DNA of 64,000 bases from Brachyhypopomus gauderio (lineage: Eukaryota; Chordata; Actinopteri; Gymnotiformes; Hypopomidae): assembly GCF_052324685.1 (NCBI RefSeq), contig NW_027506876.1, positions 310,001-374,000 on the forward strand, read 5' to 3'. Made by a program: the position numbers and the translations under genes. Position 1 is the stretch's first letter; each line of letters begins with the position of its first letter. Positions 23,557-35,770 of the stretch are shown here, piece by piece. A model generated the notes under the pieces. It saw nothing but the letters and a program-made list of their open reading frames with translations. It searched no databases and had not been told where the DNA came from.

Positions 23557-23994
23557 TGCTTCTTGATAGAATTACAACACACCACTGCTGTTTAGTGGTT
23601 TGTTGCCAGTGTAAAGGCTATCGGGGAGCTCTTCCCTTTAGATCCTCAAAGTGAGCTCTCAGTCTCATGTGATCGATACAGGAATGTTCTAAATCGCCAT
23701 GTACCTTCATAGCAGTACTAATGCAATCAGTTCAAACAAAATGAAACTCAGTGGAAACGTACATAGTGCTTTGTCATGTTGTCTCCCAACGTAGAAAACT
23801 CATGCTACTCGGTTGATTTGTAGACGTTTGTGTTATAAAGGGATCGAATGATGTCAACATTTGGTGTTTGGATGTGAATGTTTTGTCTTAAAGCAGAGTA
23901 GACCTACTGCTTAGCCATTGTTGACATGATGACTTCCATGCTCTGATTGTATGAGGAAACACCCACGAGAGATGTGCCCATTCAGACAAGCAAG

Positions 23995-24067
23995 GTTTCT
24001 GTAGTGTAGTGGTCATCACGTTTGCCTAACTTGCGAAAGGTCCCTGGTTCGATACCAGGCAGAAACA
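23995..24067 (+). tRNA. tRNA-Val (AAC), C29T A37T C38T
   Basis: Unit 23648-24159 (512 bp, beta). Same class as the copy at 20924 but on a beta spacer, so the tRNA and distal spacer have been reassorted. Confidence 0.9.
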
Positions 24068-24506
24068 TGCTTCTTGATAGAATTACAAACACACCACTGC
24101 TGTTTAGTGGTTTGTTGCCAGTGTAAAGGCTATCGGGGAGCTCTTCCCTTTAGATCCTCAAAGTGAGCTCCCAGTCTCATGTGATCGATACAGGAATGTT
24201 CTAAATCGCCATGTACCTTCATAGCAGTACTAATGCAATCAGTTCAAACAAAATGAAACTCAGTGGAAACGTACGTAGTGCTTTGTCATGTTGTCTCCCA
24301 ACGTAGAAAACTCATGCTACTCGGTTGATTTGTAGACGTTTGTGTTATAAAGGGATCGAATGATGTCAACATTTGGTGTTTGGATGTGAATGTTTTGTCT
24401 TAAAGCAGAGTAGACCTACTGCTTAGGCATTGTTGACATGATGACTTCCATGCTCTGATTGTATGAGGAAACGCCCACGAGAGATGTGCCTATTCAGACA
24501 AGCAAG

Positions 24507-24579
24507 GTTTCTGTAGTGTAGTGGTCATCACGTTCGCCTAACACGCGAAAGGTCCCTGGTTCGATACCAGGCAGAAACA
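24507..24579 (+). tRNA. tRNA-Val (AAC), consensus copy
   Basis: Unit 24160-24671 (512 bp, beta, GCTCCCAG mark). Confidence 0.96.
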
Positions 24580-25018
24580 AGCTTCTTGATAGAAGTACAA
24601 ACACACCACTGCTGTTTAGTGGTTTGTTGCCAGTGTAAAGGCTATCGGGGAGCTCTTCCCTTTAGATCCTCAAAGTGAGCTCCCAGTCTCATGTGATCGA
24701 TACAGGAATGTTCTAAATCGCCATGTACCTTCATAGCAGTACTAATGCAATCAGTTCAAACAAAATGAAACTCAGTGGAAACGTACGTAGTGCTTTGTCA
24801 TGTTGTCTCCCAACGTAGAAAACTCATGCTACTCGGTTGATTTGTAGACGTTTGTGTTATAAAGGGATCGAATGATGTCAACATTTGGTGTTTGGATGTG
24901 AATGTTTTGTCTTAAAGCAGAGTAGACCTACTGCTTAGGCATTGTTGACATGATGACTTCCATGCTCTGATTGTATGAGGAAACGCCCACGAGAGATGTG
25001 CCTATTCAGACAAGCAAG

Positions 25019-25091
25019 GTTTCTGTAGTGTAGTGGTCATCACGTTCGCCTAACACGCGAAAGGTCCCTGGTTCGATACCAGGCAGAAACA
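25019..25091 (+). tRNA. tRNA-Val (AAC), consensus copy
   Basis: Unit 24672-25183 (512 bp, beta). Near duplicate of the preceding unit; ends with CCCTTAAGATC. Confidence 0.96.
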
Positions 25092-25530
25092 AGCTTCTTG
25101 ATAGAAGTACAAACACACCACTGCTGTTTAGTGGTTTGTTGCCAGTGTAAAGGCTATCAGGGAGCTCTTCCCTTAAGATCCTCAAAGTGAGCTGTCAGTC
25201 TCATGTGATCGATACAAGAATGTTTTAAATCGCCATGTACCTTGATAGCAGTACTAATGCAGCCGGTTCAATCAAAATGAAACTCAGTGGAAACGTACGT
25301 AGTGCTTTGTCATGTTGTCTCCCAACGTAGAAAACTCATGCTACTCGGTTGATTTGTAGACGTTTGTGTTATAAAGGGATCGAATGATGTCAACATTTGG
25401 TGTTTGGATGTGAATGTTTTGTCTTAAAGCAGAGTAGACCTACTGCTTAGCCATTGTTGACATGATGACTTCCATGCTCTGATTGTATGAGGAAACGCCC
25501 ACGAGAGATGTGCCCATTCAGACAATCAAG

Positions 25531-25603
25531 GTTTCTGTAGTGTAGTGGTCATCACGTTCGCCTAACACGCGAAAGGTCCCTGGTTCGATACCAGGCAGAA
25601 ACA
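25531..25603 (+). tRNA. tRNA-Val (AAC), consensus copy
   Basis: Unit 25184-25695 (512 bp, alpha). GACAATCAAG leader. Confidence 0.96.
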
Positions 25604-26042
25604 TGCTTCTTGATAGAATTACAAACACACCACTGCTGTTTAGTGGTTTGTTGCCAGTGTAAAGGCTATCGGGGAGCTCTTCCCTTTAGATCCTCAAAGT
25701 GAGCTCTCAGTCTCATGTGATCGATACAGGAATGTTCTAAATCGCCATGTACCTTCATAGCAGTACTAATGCAATCAGTTCAAACAAAATGAAACTCAGT
25801 GGAAACGTACATAGTGCTTTGTCATGTTGTCTCCCAACGTAGAAAACTCATGCTACTCGGTTGATTTGTAGACGTTTGTGTTATAAAGGGATCGAATGAT
25901 GTCAACATTTGGTGTTTGGATGTGAATGTTTTGTCTTAAAGCAGAGTAGACCTACTGCTTAGCCATTGTTGACATGATGACTTCCATGCTCTGATTGTAT
26001 GAGGAAACGCCCACGAGAGATGTGCCTATTCAGACAAGCAAG

Positions 26043-26115
26043 GTTTCTGTAGTGTAGTGGTCATCACGTTCGCCTAACACGCGAAAGGTCCCTGGTTCGA
26101 TACCAGGCAGAAACA
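26043..26115 (+). tRNA. tRNA-Val (AAC), consensus copy
   Basis: Unit 25696-26207 (512 bp, beta). Confidence 0.96.
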
Positions 26116-26554
26116 AGCTTCTTGATAGAAGTACAAACACACCACTGCTGTTTAGTGGTTTGTTGCCAGTGTAAAGGCTATCAGGGAGCTCTTCCCTTTA
26201 GATCCTCAAAGTGAGCTGTCAGTCTCATGTGATCGATACAAGAATGTTTTAAATCGCCATGTACCTTGATAGCAGTACTAATGCAGCCGGTTCAATCAAA
26301 ATGAAACTCAGTGGAAACGTACGTAGTGCTTTGTCATGTTGTCTCCCAACGTAGAAAACTCATGCTACTCGGTTGATTTGTAGACGTTTGTGTTATAAAG
26401 GGATCGAATGATGTCAACATTTGGTGTTTGGATGTGAATGTTTTGTCTTAAAGCAGAGTAGACCTACTGCTTAGCCATTGTTGACATGATGACTTCCATG
26501 CTCTGATTGTATGAGGAAACGCCCACGAGAGATGTGCCTATTCAGACAAGCAAG

Positions 26555-26627
26555 GTTTCTGTAGTGTAGTGGTCATCACGTTCGCCTAACACGCGAAAGG
26601 TCCCTGGTTCGATACCAGGCAGAAACA
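26555..26627 (+). tRNA. tRNA-Val (AAC), consensus copy
   Basis: Unit 26208-26719 (512 bp, alpha). Alpha start but a beta-type end (GTGCCTATTC, GAAGAAC), so it is mosaic. Confidence 0.96.
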
Positions 26628-27066
26628 AGCTTCTTGATAGAAGAACAAACACACCACTGCTGTTTAGTGGTTTGTTGCCAGTGTAAAGGCTATCAGGGAG
26701 CTCTTCCCTTTAGATCCTCAAAGTGAGCTGTCAGTCTCATGTGATCGATACAGGAATGTTTTAAATCGCCACGTACCTTGATAGCAGTACTAATGCAGCC
26801 GGTTCAATCAAAATGAAACTCAGTGGAAACGTACGTAGTGCTTTGTCATGTTGTCTCCCAACGTAGAAAACTCATGCTACTCGGTTGATTTGTAGACGTT
26901 TGTGTTATAAAGGGATCGAATGATGTCAACATTTGGTGTTTGGATGTGAATGTTTTGTCTTAAAGCAGAGTAGACCTACTGCTTAGCCATTGTTGACATG
27001 ATGACTTCCATGCTCTGATTGTATGAGGAAACGCCCACGAGAGATGTGCCCATTCAGACAATCAAG

Positions 27067-27139
27067 GTTTCTGTAGTGTAGTGGTCATCACGTTCGCCTA
27101 ACACGAGAAAGGTCCCTGGTTCGATACCAGGCAGAAACA
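27067..27139 (+). tRNA. tRNA-Val (AAC), C40A
   Basis: Unit 26720-27231 (512 bp, alpha). C40A leaves G30 facing A40 in the anticodon stem. First unit of the 4096-bp block. Confidence 0.89.
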
Positions 27140-27578
27140 TGCTTCTTGATAGAATTACAAACACACCACTGCTGTTTAGTGGTTTGTTGCCAGTGTAAAG
27201 GCTATCGGGGAGCCCTTCCCTTTAGATCCTCAAAGTGAGCTCTCAGTCTCATGTGATCGATACAGGAATGTTCTAAATCGCCATGTACCTTCATAGCAGT
27301 ACTAATGCAATCAGTTCAAACAAAATGAAACTCAGTGGAAACGTACGTAGTGCTTTGTCATGTTGTCTCCCAACGTAGAAAACTCATGCTACTCGGTTGA
27401 TTTGTAGACGTTTGTGTTATAAAGGGATCGAATGATGTCAACATTTGGTGTTTGGATGTGAATGTTTTGTCTTAAAGCAGAGTAGACCTACTGCTTAGCC
27501 ATTGTTGACATGATGACTTCCATGCTCTGATTGTATGAGGAAACGCCCACGAGAGATGGGCCCATTCGGACAAGCAAG

Positions 27579-27651
27579 GGTTCTGTAGTGTAGTGGTCAT
27601 CACGTTCGCCTAACGTGCGAAAGGTCCCTGGTTCGATACCAGGCAGAAACA
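27579..27651 (+). tRNA. tRNA-Val (AAC), T2G A37G C38T
   Basis: Unit 27232-27743 (512 bp, beta). T2G class with ATTCGGAC leader. Confidence 0.88.
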
Positions 27652-28090
27652 AGCTTCTTGATAGAATTACAAACACACCACTGCTGTTTAGTGGTTTGTT
27701 GCCAGTGTAAAGGCTATCAGGGAGCTCTTCCCTTTAGATCCTCAAAGTGAGCTGTCAGTCTCATGTGATCGATACAGGAATGTTTTAAATCGCCATGTAC
27801 CTTGATAGCAGTACTAATGCAGCCGGTTCAATCAAAATGAAACTCAGTGGAAACGTACGTAGTGCTTTGTCATGTTGTCTCCCAACGTAGAAAACTCATG
27901 CTACTCGGTTGATTTGTAGACGTTTGTGTTATAAAGGGATCGAATGATGTCAACATTTGGTGTTTGGATGTGAATGTTTTGTCTTAAAGCAGAGTAGACC
28001 TACTGCTTAGGCATTGTTGACATGATGACTTCCATGCTCTGATTGTATGAGGAAACGCCCACGAGAGATGGGCCCATTCAGACAAGCAAG

Positions 28091-28163
28091 GTTTCTGTAG
28101 TGTAGTGGTCATCACGTTCGCCTAACACGCGAAAGGTCCCTGGTTCGATACCAGGCAGAAACG
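28091..28163 (+). tRNA. tRNA-Val (AAC), A73G
   Basis: Unit 27744-28255 (512 bp, alpha). The discriminator base is G instead of A; A73 is the usual valine discriminator, so charging could suffer. The counterpart at 32187 is consensus. Confidence 0.9.
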
Positions 28164-28602
28164 TGCTTCTTGATAGAATTACAAACACACCACTGCTGTT
28201 TAGTGGTTTGTTGCCAGTGTAAAGGCTATCGGGGAGCTCTTCCCTTTAGATCCTCAAAGTGAGCTCTCAGTCTCATGTGATCGATACAGGAATGTTCTAA
28301 ATCGCCATGTACCTTCATAGCAGTACTAATGCAATCAGTTCAAACAAAATGAAACTCAGTGTAAACGTACGTAGTGCTTTGTCATGTTGTCTCCCAACGT
28401 AGAAAACTCATGCTACTCGGTTGATTTGTAGACGTTTGGTTTATAAAGGGATCGAATGATGTCAACATTTGGTGTTTGGATGTGAATGTTTTGTCTTAAA
28501 GCAGAGTAGACCTACTGCTTAGCCATTGTTGACATGATGACTTCCATGCTCTGATTGTATGAGGAAACGCCCACGAGAGATGTGCCTATTCAGACAAGCA
28601 AG

Positions 28603-28675
28603 GTTTCTGTGATGTAGTGGTCATCATGTTCGCCTAACACGCGAAAGGTCCCTGGTTCGATACCAGGCAGAAACA
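28603..28675 (+). tRNA. tRNA-Val (AAC), A9G G10A C25T
   Basis: Unit 28256-28767 (512 bp, beta). G10A together with C25T replaces the G-C pair of the D stem by A-T. The A box starts TGATG instead of TAGTG, so transcription may be reduced. The counterpart at 32699 has only C25T. Confidence 0.87.
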
Positions 28676-29114
28676 AGCTTCTTGATAGAAGAACAAACAC
28701 ACCACTGCTGTTTAGTGGTTTGTTGCCAGTGTAAAGGCTATCAGGGAGCTCTTCCCTTTAGATCCTCAAAGTGAGCTGTCAGTCTCATGTGATCGACACA
28801 GGAATGTTTTAAATCGCCATGTACCTTGATAGCAGTACTAATGCAGCCGGTTCAATCAAAATGAAACTCAGTGGAAACGTACGTAGTGCTTTGTCATGTT
28901 GTCTCCCAACGTAGAAAACTCATGCTACTCGGTTGATTTGTAGACGTTTGTGTTATAAAGGGATCGAATGATGTCAACATTTGGTGTTTGGATGTGAATG
29001 TTTTGTCTTAAAGCAGAGTAGACCTACTGCTTAGGCATTGTTGACATGATGACTTCCATGCTCTGATTGTATGAGGAAACGCCCACGAGAGATGGGCCCA
29101 TTCAGACAAGCAAG

Positions 29115-29187
29115 GTTTCTGTAGTGTAGTGGTCATCACGTTCGCCTAACACGCGAAAGGTCCCTGGTTCGATACCAGGCAGAAACA
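29115..29187 (+). tRNA. tRNA-Val (AAC), consensus copy
   Basis: Unit 28768-29279 (512 bp, alpha, GATCGACAC mark). Confidence 0.96.
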
Positions 29188-29626
29188 TGCTTCTTGATAG
29201 AATTACAAACACACCACTGCTGTTTAGTGGTTTGTTGCCAGTGTAAAGGCTATCGGGGAGCTCTTCCCTTTAGATCCTCAAAGTGAGCTCTCAGTCTCAT
29301 GTGATCGATACAGGAATGTTCTAAATCGCCATGTACCTTCATAGCAGTACTAATGCAATCAGTTCAAACAAAATGAAACTCAGTGGAAACGTACGTAGTG
29401 CTTTGTCATGTTGTCTCCCAACGTAGAAAACTCATGCTACTCGGTTGATTTGTAGACGTTTGGTTTATAAAGGGATCGAATGATGTCAACATTTGGTGTT
29501 TGGATGTGAATGTTTTGTCTTAAAGCAGAGTAGACCTACTGCTTAGCCATTGTTGACATGATGACTTCCATGCTCTGATTGTATGAGGAAACGCCCACGA
29601 GAGATGTGCCTATTCAGACAAGCAAG

Positions 29627-29699
29627 GTTTCTGTAGTGTAGTGGTCATCACGTTCGCCTAACACGCGAAAGGTCCCTGGTTCGATACCAGGCAGAAACA
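29627..29699 (+). tRNA. tRNA-Val (AAC), consensus copy
   Basis: Unit 29280-29791 (512 bp, beta). Downstream GCCAATGTAAAG is a private variant. Confidence 0.96.
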
Positions 29700-30138
29700 A
29701 GCTTCTTGATAGAAGAACAAACACACCACTGCTGTTTAGTGGTTTGTTGCCAATGTAAAGGCTATCAGGGAGCTCTTCCCTTTAGATCCTCAAAGTGAGC
29801 TGTCAGTCTCATGTGATCGATACAGGAATGTTTTAAATCGCCACGTACCTTGATAGCAGTACTAATGCAGCCGGTTCAATCAAAATGAAACTCAGTGGAA
29901 ACGTACGTAGTGCTTTGTCATGTTGTCTCCCAACGTAGAAAACTCATGCTACTCGGTTGATTTGTAGACGTTTGTGTTATAAAGGGATCGAATGATGTCA
30001 ACATTTGGTGTTTGGATGTGAATGTTTTGTCTTAAAGCAGAGTAGACCTACTGCTTAGCCATTGTTGACATGATGACTTCCATGCTCTGATTGTATGAGG
30101 AAACACCCACGAGAGATGTGCCCATTCAGACAAGCAAG

Positions 30139-30211
30139 GTTTCTGTAGTGTAGTGGTCATCACGTTCGCCTAACACGCGAAAGGTCCCTGGTTCGATACC
30201 AGGCAGAAACA
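30139..30211 (+). tRNA. tRNA-Val (AAC), consensus copy
   Basis: Unit 29792-30303 (512 bp, alpha). The leader has AAACACCCACGAG, normally linked to the C29T/A37T/C38T class, yet the gene is consensus: a likely short conversion tract. Confidence 0.96.
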
Positions 30212-30650
30212 TGCTTCTTGATAGAATTACAAACACACCACTGCTGTTTAGTGGTTTGTTGCCAGTGTAAAGGCTATCGGGGAGCTCTTCCCTTTAGATC
30301 CTCAAAGTGAGCTCTCAGTCTCATGTGATCGATACAGGAATGTTCTAAATCGCCATGTACCTTCATAGCAGTACTAATGCAATCAGTTCAAACAAAATGA
30401 AACTCAGTGGAAACGTACGTAGTGCTTTGTCATGTTGTCTCCCAACGTAGAAAACTCATGCTACTCGGTTGATTTGTAGACGTTTGGTTTATAAAGGGAT
30501 CGAATGATGTCAACATTTGGTGTTTGGATGTGAATGTTTTGTCTTAAAGCAGAGTAGACCTACTGCTTAGCCATTGTTGACATGATGACTTCCATGCTCT
30601 GATTGTATGAGGAAACGCCCACGAGAGATGTGCCTATTCAGACAAGCAAG

Positions 30651-30723
30651 GTTTCTGTAGTGTAGTGGTCATCACGTTCGCCTAACACGCGAAAGGTCCC
30701 TGGTTCGATACCAGGCAGAAACA
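30651..30723 (+). tRNA. tRNA-Val (AAC), consensus copy
   Basis: Unit 30304-30815 (512 bp, beta). Last unit of the first 4096-bp block. Confidence 0.96.
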
Positions 30724-31162
30724 AGCTTCTTGATAGAAGAACAAACACACCACTGCTGTTTAGTGGTTTGTTGCCAGTGTAAAGGCTATCAGGGAGCTCT
30801 TCCCTTTAGATCCTCAAAGTGAGCTGTCAGTCTCATGTGATCGATACAGGAATGTTTTAAATCGCCACGTACCTTGATAGCAGTACTAATGCAGCCGGTT
30901 CAATCAAAATGAAACTCAGTGGAAACGTACGTAGTGCTTTGTCATGTTGTCTCCCAACGTAGAAAACTCATGCTACTCGGTTGATTTGTAGACGTTTGTG
31001 TTATAAAGGGATCGAATGATGTCAACATTTGGTGTTTGGATGTGAATGTTTTGTCTTAAAGCAGAGTAGACCTACTGCTTAGCCATTGTTGACATGATGA
31101 CTTCCATGCTCTGATTGTATGAGGAAACGCCCACGAGAGATGTGCCCATTCAGACAATCAAG

Positions 31163-31235
31163 GTTTCTGTAGTGTAGTGGTCATCACGTTCGCCTAACAC
31201 GAGAAAGGTCCCTGATTCGATACCAGGCAGAAACA
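31163..31235 (+). tRNA. tRNA-Val (AAC)-like, C40A G53A, probably impaired
   Basis: Unit 30816-31327 (512 bp, alpha). Besides the G30/A40 mismatch, G53A breaks the invariant G53-C61 pair and the B box. Likely a pseudogene. Confidence 0.84.
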
Positions 31236-31674
31236 TGCTTCTTGATAGAATTACAAACACACCACTGCTGTTTAGTGGTTTGTTGCCAGTGTAAAGGCTA
31301 TCGGGGAGCCCTTCCCTTTAGATCCTCAAAGTGAGCTCTCAGTCTCATGTGATCGATACAGGAATGTTCTAAATCGCCATGTACCTTCATAGCAGTACTA
31401 ATGCAATCAGTTCAAACAAAATGAAACTCAGTGGAAACGTACGTAGTGCTTTGTCATGTTGTCTCCCAACGTAGAAAACTCATGCTACTCGGTTGATTTG
31501 TAGACGTTTGTGTTATAAAGGGATCGAATGATGTCAACATTTGGTGTTTGGATGTGAATGTTTTGTCTTAAAGCAGAGTAGACCTACTGCTTAGCCATTG
31601 TTGACATGATGACTTCCATGCTCTGATTGTATGAGGAAACGCCCACGAGAGATGGGCCCATTCGGACAAGCAAG

Positions 31675-31747
31675 GGTTCTGTAGTGTAGTGGTCATCACG
31701 TTCGCCTAACGTGCGAAAGGTCCCTGGTTCGATACCAGGCAGAAACA
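31675..31747 (+). tRNA. tRNA-Val (AAC), T2G A37G C38T
   Basis: Unit 31328-31839 (512 bp, beta). Counterpart of the copy at 27579. Confidence 0.88.
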
Positions 31748-32186
31748 AGCTTCTTGATAGAATTACAAACACACCACTGCTGTTTAGTGGTTTGTTGCCA
31801 GTGTAAAGGCTATCAGGGAGCTCTTCCCTTTAGATCCTCAAAGTGAGCTGTCAGTCTCATGTGATCGATACAGGAATGTTTTAAATCGCCATGTACCTTG
31901 ATAGCAGTACTAATGCAGCCGGTTCAATCAAAATGAAACTCAGTGGAAACGTACGTAGTGCTTTGTCATGTTGTCTCCCAACGTAGAAAACTCATGCTAC
32001 TCGGTTGATTTGTAGACGTTTGTGTTATAAAGGGATCGAATGATGTCAACATTTGGTGTTTGGATGTGAATGTTTTGTCTTAAAGCAGAGTAGACCTACT
32101 GCTTAGGCATTGTTGACATGATGACTTCCATGCTCTGATTGTATGAGGAAACGCCCACGAGAGATGGGCCCATTCAGACAAGCAAG

Positions 32187-32259
32187 GTTTCTGTAGTGTA
32201 GTGGTCATCACGTTCGCCTAACACGCGAAAGGTCCCTGGTTCGATACCAGGCAGAAACA
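32187..32259 (+). tRNA. tRNA-Val (AAC), consensus copy
   Basis: Unit 31840-32351 (512 bp, alpha). Confidence 0.96.
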
Positions 32260-32698
32260 TGCTTCTTGATAGAATTACAAACACACCACTGCTGTTTAGT
32301 GGTTTGTTGCCAGTGTAAAGGCTATCGGGGAGCTCTTCCCTTTAGATCCTCAAAGTGAGCTCTCAGTCTCATGTGATCGATACAGGAATGTTCTAAATCG
32401 CCATGTACCTTCATAGCAGTACTAATGCAATCAGTTCAAACAAAATGAAACTCAGTGGAAACGTACGTAGTGCTTTGTCATGTTGTCTCCCAACGTAGAA
32501 AACTCATGCTACTCGGTTGATTTGTAGACGTTTGGTTTATAAAGGGATCGAATGATGTCAACATTTGGTGTTTGGATGTGAATGTTTTGTCTTAAAGCAG
32601 AGTAGACCTACTGCTTAGCCATTGTTGACATGATGACTTCCATGCTCTGATTGTATGAGGAAACGCCCACGAGAGATGTGCCTATTCAGACAAGCAAG

Positions 32699-32771
32699 GT
32701 TTCTGTAGTGTAGTGGTCATCATGTTCGCCTAACACGCGAAAGGTCCCTGGTTCGATACCAGGCAGAAACA
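32699..32771 (+). tRNA. tRNA-Val (AAC), C25T
   Basis: Unit 32352-32863 (512 bp, beta). C25T gives a G10-T25 wobble in the D stem. Confidence 0.92.
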
Positions 32772-33210
32772 AGCTTCTTGATAGAAGAACAAACACACCA
32801 CTGCTGTTTAGTGGTTTGTTGCCAGTGTAAAGGCTATCAGGGAGCTCTTCCCTTTAGATCCTCAAAGTGAGCTGTCAGTCTCATGTGATCGACACAGGAA
32901 TGTTTTAAATCGCCATGTACCTTGATAGCAGTACTAATGCAGCCGGTTCAATCAAAATGAAACTCAGTGGAAACGTACGTAGTGCTTTGTCATGTTGTCT
33001 CCCAACGTAGAAAACTCATGCTACTCGGTTGATTTGTAGACGTTTGTGTTATAAAGGGATCGAATGATGTCAACATTTGGTGTTTGGATGTGAATGTTTT
33101 GTCTTAAAGCAGAGTAGACCTACTGCTTAGGCATTGTTGACATGATGACTTCCATGCTCTGATTGTATGAGGAAACGCCCACGAGAGATGGGCCCATTCA
33201 GACAAGCAAG

Positions 33211-33283
33211 GTTTCTGTAGTGTAGTGGTCATCACGTTCGCCTAACACGCGAAAGGTCCCTGGTTCGATACCAGGCAGAAACA
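33211..33283 (+). tRNA. tRNA-Val (AAC), consensus copy
   Basis: Unit 32864-33375 (512 bp, alpha, GATCGACAC mark). Confidence 0.96.
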
Positions 33284-33722
33284 TGCTTCTTGATAGAATT
33301 ACAAACACACCACTGCTGTTTAGTGGTTTGTTGCCAGTGTAAAGGCTATCGGGGAGCTCTTCCCTTTAGATCCTCAAAGTGAGCTCTCAGTCTCATGTGA
33401 TCGATACAGGAATGTTCTAAATCGCCATGTACCTTCATAGCAGTACTAATGCAATCAGTTCAAACAAAATGAAACTCAGTGGAAACGTACGTAGTGCTTT
33501 GTCATGTTGTCTCCCAACGTAGAAAACTCATGCTACTCGGTTGATTTGTAGACGTTTGGTTTATAAAGGGATCGAATGATGTCAACATTTGGTGTTTGGA
33601 TGTGAATGTTTTGTCTTAAAGCAGAGTAGACCTACTGCTTAGCCATTGTTGACATGATGACTTCCATGCTCTGATTGTATGAGGAAACGCCCACGAGAGA
33701 TGTGCCTATTCAGACAAGCAAG

Positions 33723-33795
33723 GTTTCTGTAGTGTAGTGGTCATCACGTTCGCCTAACACGCGAAAGGTCCCTGGTTCGATACCAGGCAGAAACA
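33723..33795 (+). tRNA. tRNA-Val (AAC), consensus copy
   Basis: Unit 33376-33887 (512 bp, beta, GCCAATGTAAAG mark). Confidence 0.96.
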
Positions 33796-34234
33796 AGCTT
33801 CTTGATAGAAGAACAAACACACCACTGCTGTTTAGTGGTTTGTTGCCAATGTAAAGGCTATCAGGGAGCTCTTCCCTTTAGATCCTCAAAGTGAGCTGTC
33901 AGTCTCATGTGATCGATACAGGAATGTTTTAAATCGCCACGTACCTTGATAGCAGTACTAATGCAGCCGGTTCAATCAAAATGAAACTCAGTGGAAACGT
34001 ACGTAGTGCTTTGTCATGTTGTCTCCCAACGTAGAAAACTCATGCTACTCGGTTGATTTGTAGACGTTTGTGTTATAAAGGGATCGAATGATGTCAACAT
34101 TTGGTGTTTGGATGTGAATGTTTTGTCTTAAAGCAGAGTAGACCTACTGCTTAGCCATTGTTGACATGATGACTTCCATGCTCTGATTGTATGAGGAAAC
34201 ACCCACGAGAGATGTGCCCATTCAGACAAGCAAG

Positions 34235-34307
34235 GTTTCTGTAGTGTAGTGGTCATCACGTTTGCCTAACTTGCGAAAGGTCCCTGGTTCGATACCAGGC
34301 AGAAACA
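34235..34307 (+). tRNA. tRNA-Val (AAC), C29T A37T C38T
   Basis: Unit 33888-34399 (512 bp, alpha). Where the first 4096-bp block has a consensus gene. Confidence 0.9.
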
Positions 34308-34746
34308 TGCTTCTTGATAGAATTACAAACACACCACTGCTGTTTAGTGGTTTGTTGCCAGTGTAAAGGCTATCGGGGAGCTCTTCCCTTTAGATCCTCA
34401 AAGTGAGCTCTCAGTCTCATGTGATCGATACAGGAATGTTCTAAATCGCCATGTACCTTCATAGCAGTACTAATGCAATCAGTTCAAACAAAATGAAACT
34501 CAGTGGAAACGTACGTAGTGCTTTGTCATGTTGTCTCCCAACGTAGAAAACTCATGCTACTCGGTTGATTTGTAGACGTTTGGTTTATAAAGGGATCGAA
34601 TGATGTCAACATTTGGTGTTTGGATGTGAATGTTTTGTCTTAAAGCAGAGTAGACCTACTGCTTAGCCATTGTTGACATGATGACTTCCATGCTCTGATT
34701 GTATGAGGAAACGCCCACGAGAGATGTGCCTATTCAGACAAGCAAG

Positions 34747-34819
34747 GTTTCTGTAGTGTAGTGGTCATCACGTTTGCCTAACTTGCGAAAGGTCCCTGGT
34801 TCGATACCAAGCAGAAACA
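34747..34819 (+). tRNA. tRNA-Val (AAC), C29T A37T C38T G64A
   Basis: Unit 34400-34911 (512 bp, beta). G64A leaves C50 facing A64 in the T stem. The downstream hairpin reads AGTGTTTTG, the only copy with a TTTT run close behind the tRNA. Confidence 0.87.
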
Positions 34820-35258
34820 TGCTTCTTGATAGAATTACAAACACACCACTGCTGTTTAGTGTTTTGTTGCCAGTGTAAAGGCTATCAGGGAGCTCTTCCC
34901 TTTAGATCCTCAAAGTGAGCTGTCAGTCTCATGTGATCGATACAGGAATGTTTTAAATCGCCACGTACCTTGATAGCAGTACTAATGCAGCCGGTTCAAT
35001 CAAAATGAAACTCAGTGGAAACGTACGTAGTGCTTTGTCATGTTGTCTCCCAACGTAGAAAACTCATGCTACTCGGTTGATTTGTAGACGTTTGTGTTAT
35101 AAAGGGATCGAATGATGTCAACATTTGGTGTTTGGATGTGAATGTTTTGTCTTAAAGCAGAGTAGACCTACTGCTTAGCCATTGTTGACATGATGACTTC
35201 CATGCTCTGATTGTATGAGGAAACGCCCACGAGAGATGTGCCCATTCAGACAATCAAG

Positions 35259-35331
35259 GTTTCTGTAGTGTAGTGGTCATCACGTTCGCCTAACACGAGA
35301 AAGGTCCCTGGTTCGATACCAGGCAGAAACA
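35259..35331 (+). tRNA. tRNA-Val (AAC), C40A
   Basis: Unit 34912-35423 (512 bp, alpha). G30/A40 mismatch; GACAATCAAG leader. Confidence 0.89.
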
Positions 35332-35770
35332 TGCTTCTTGATAGAATTACAAACACACCACTGCTGTTTAGTGGTTTGTTGCCAGTGTAAAGGCTATCGG
35401 GGAGCTCTTCCCTTTAGATCCTCAAAGTGAGCTCTCAGTCTCATGTGATCGATACAGGAATGTTCTAAATCGCCATGTACCTTCATAGCAGTACTAATGC
35501 AATCAGTTCAAACAAAATGAAACTCAGTGGAAACGTACATAGTGCTTTGTCATGTTGTCTCCCAACGTAGAAAACTCATGCTACTCGGTTGATTTGTAGA
35601 CATTTGTGTTATAAAGGGATCGAATGATGTCAACATTTGGTGTTTGGATGTGAATGTTTTGTCTTAAAGCAGAGTAGACCTACTGCTTAGCCATTGTTGA
35701 CATGATGACTTCCATGCTCTGATTGTATGAGGAAACACCCACGAGAGATGTGCCCATTCAGACAAGCAAG

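Larger units (their letters stand above)
26720..30815 (+). repeat. Eight-unit block, 4096 bp, copy 1
   Basis: Matched unit by unit with 30816-34911. Shared private marks include the C40A tRNA in the first unit, the T2G tRNA in the second, C25T in the fourth, GATCGACAC at the start of the fifth and GCCAATGTAAAG in the sixth. Confidence 0.88.
30816..34911 (+). repeat. Eight-unit block, 4096 bp, copy 2
   Basis: Tandem copy of 26720-30815. The last two units differ in tRNA class: C29T/A37T/C38T here, consensus in copy 1. Conversion has therefore acted after the duplication. Confidence 0.85.

Noticed and set aside
28091-28163. Change of amino acid identity in variant tRNAs
   Set aside because: No copy alters bases 34-36; A73G in this copy may lower charging but gives no basis for a new identity.
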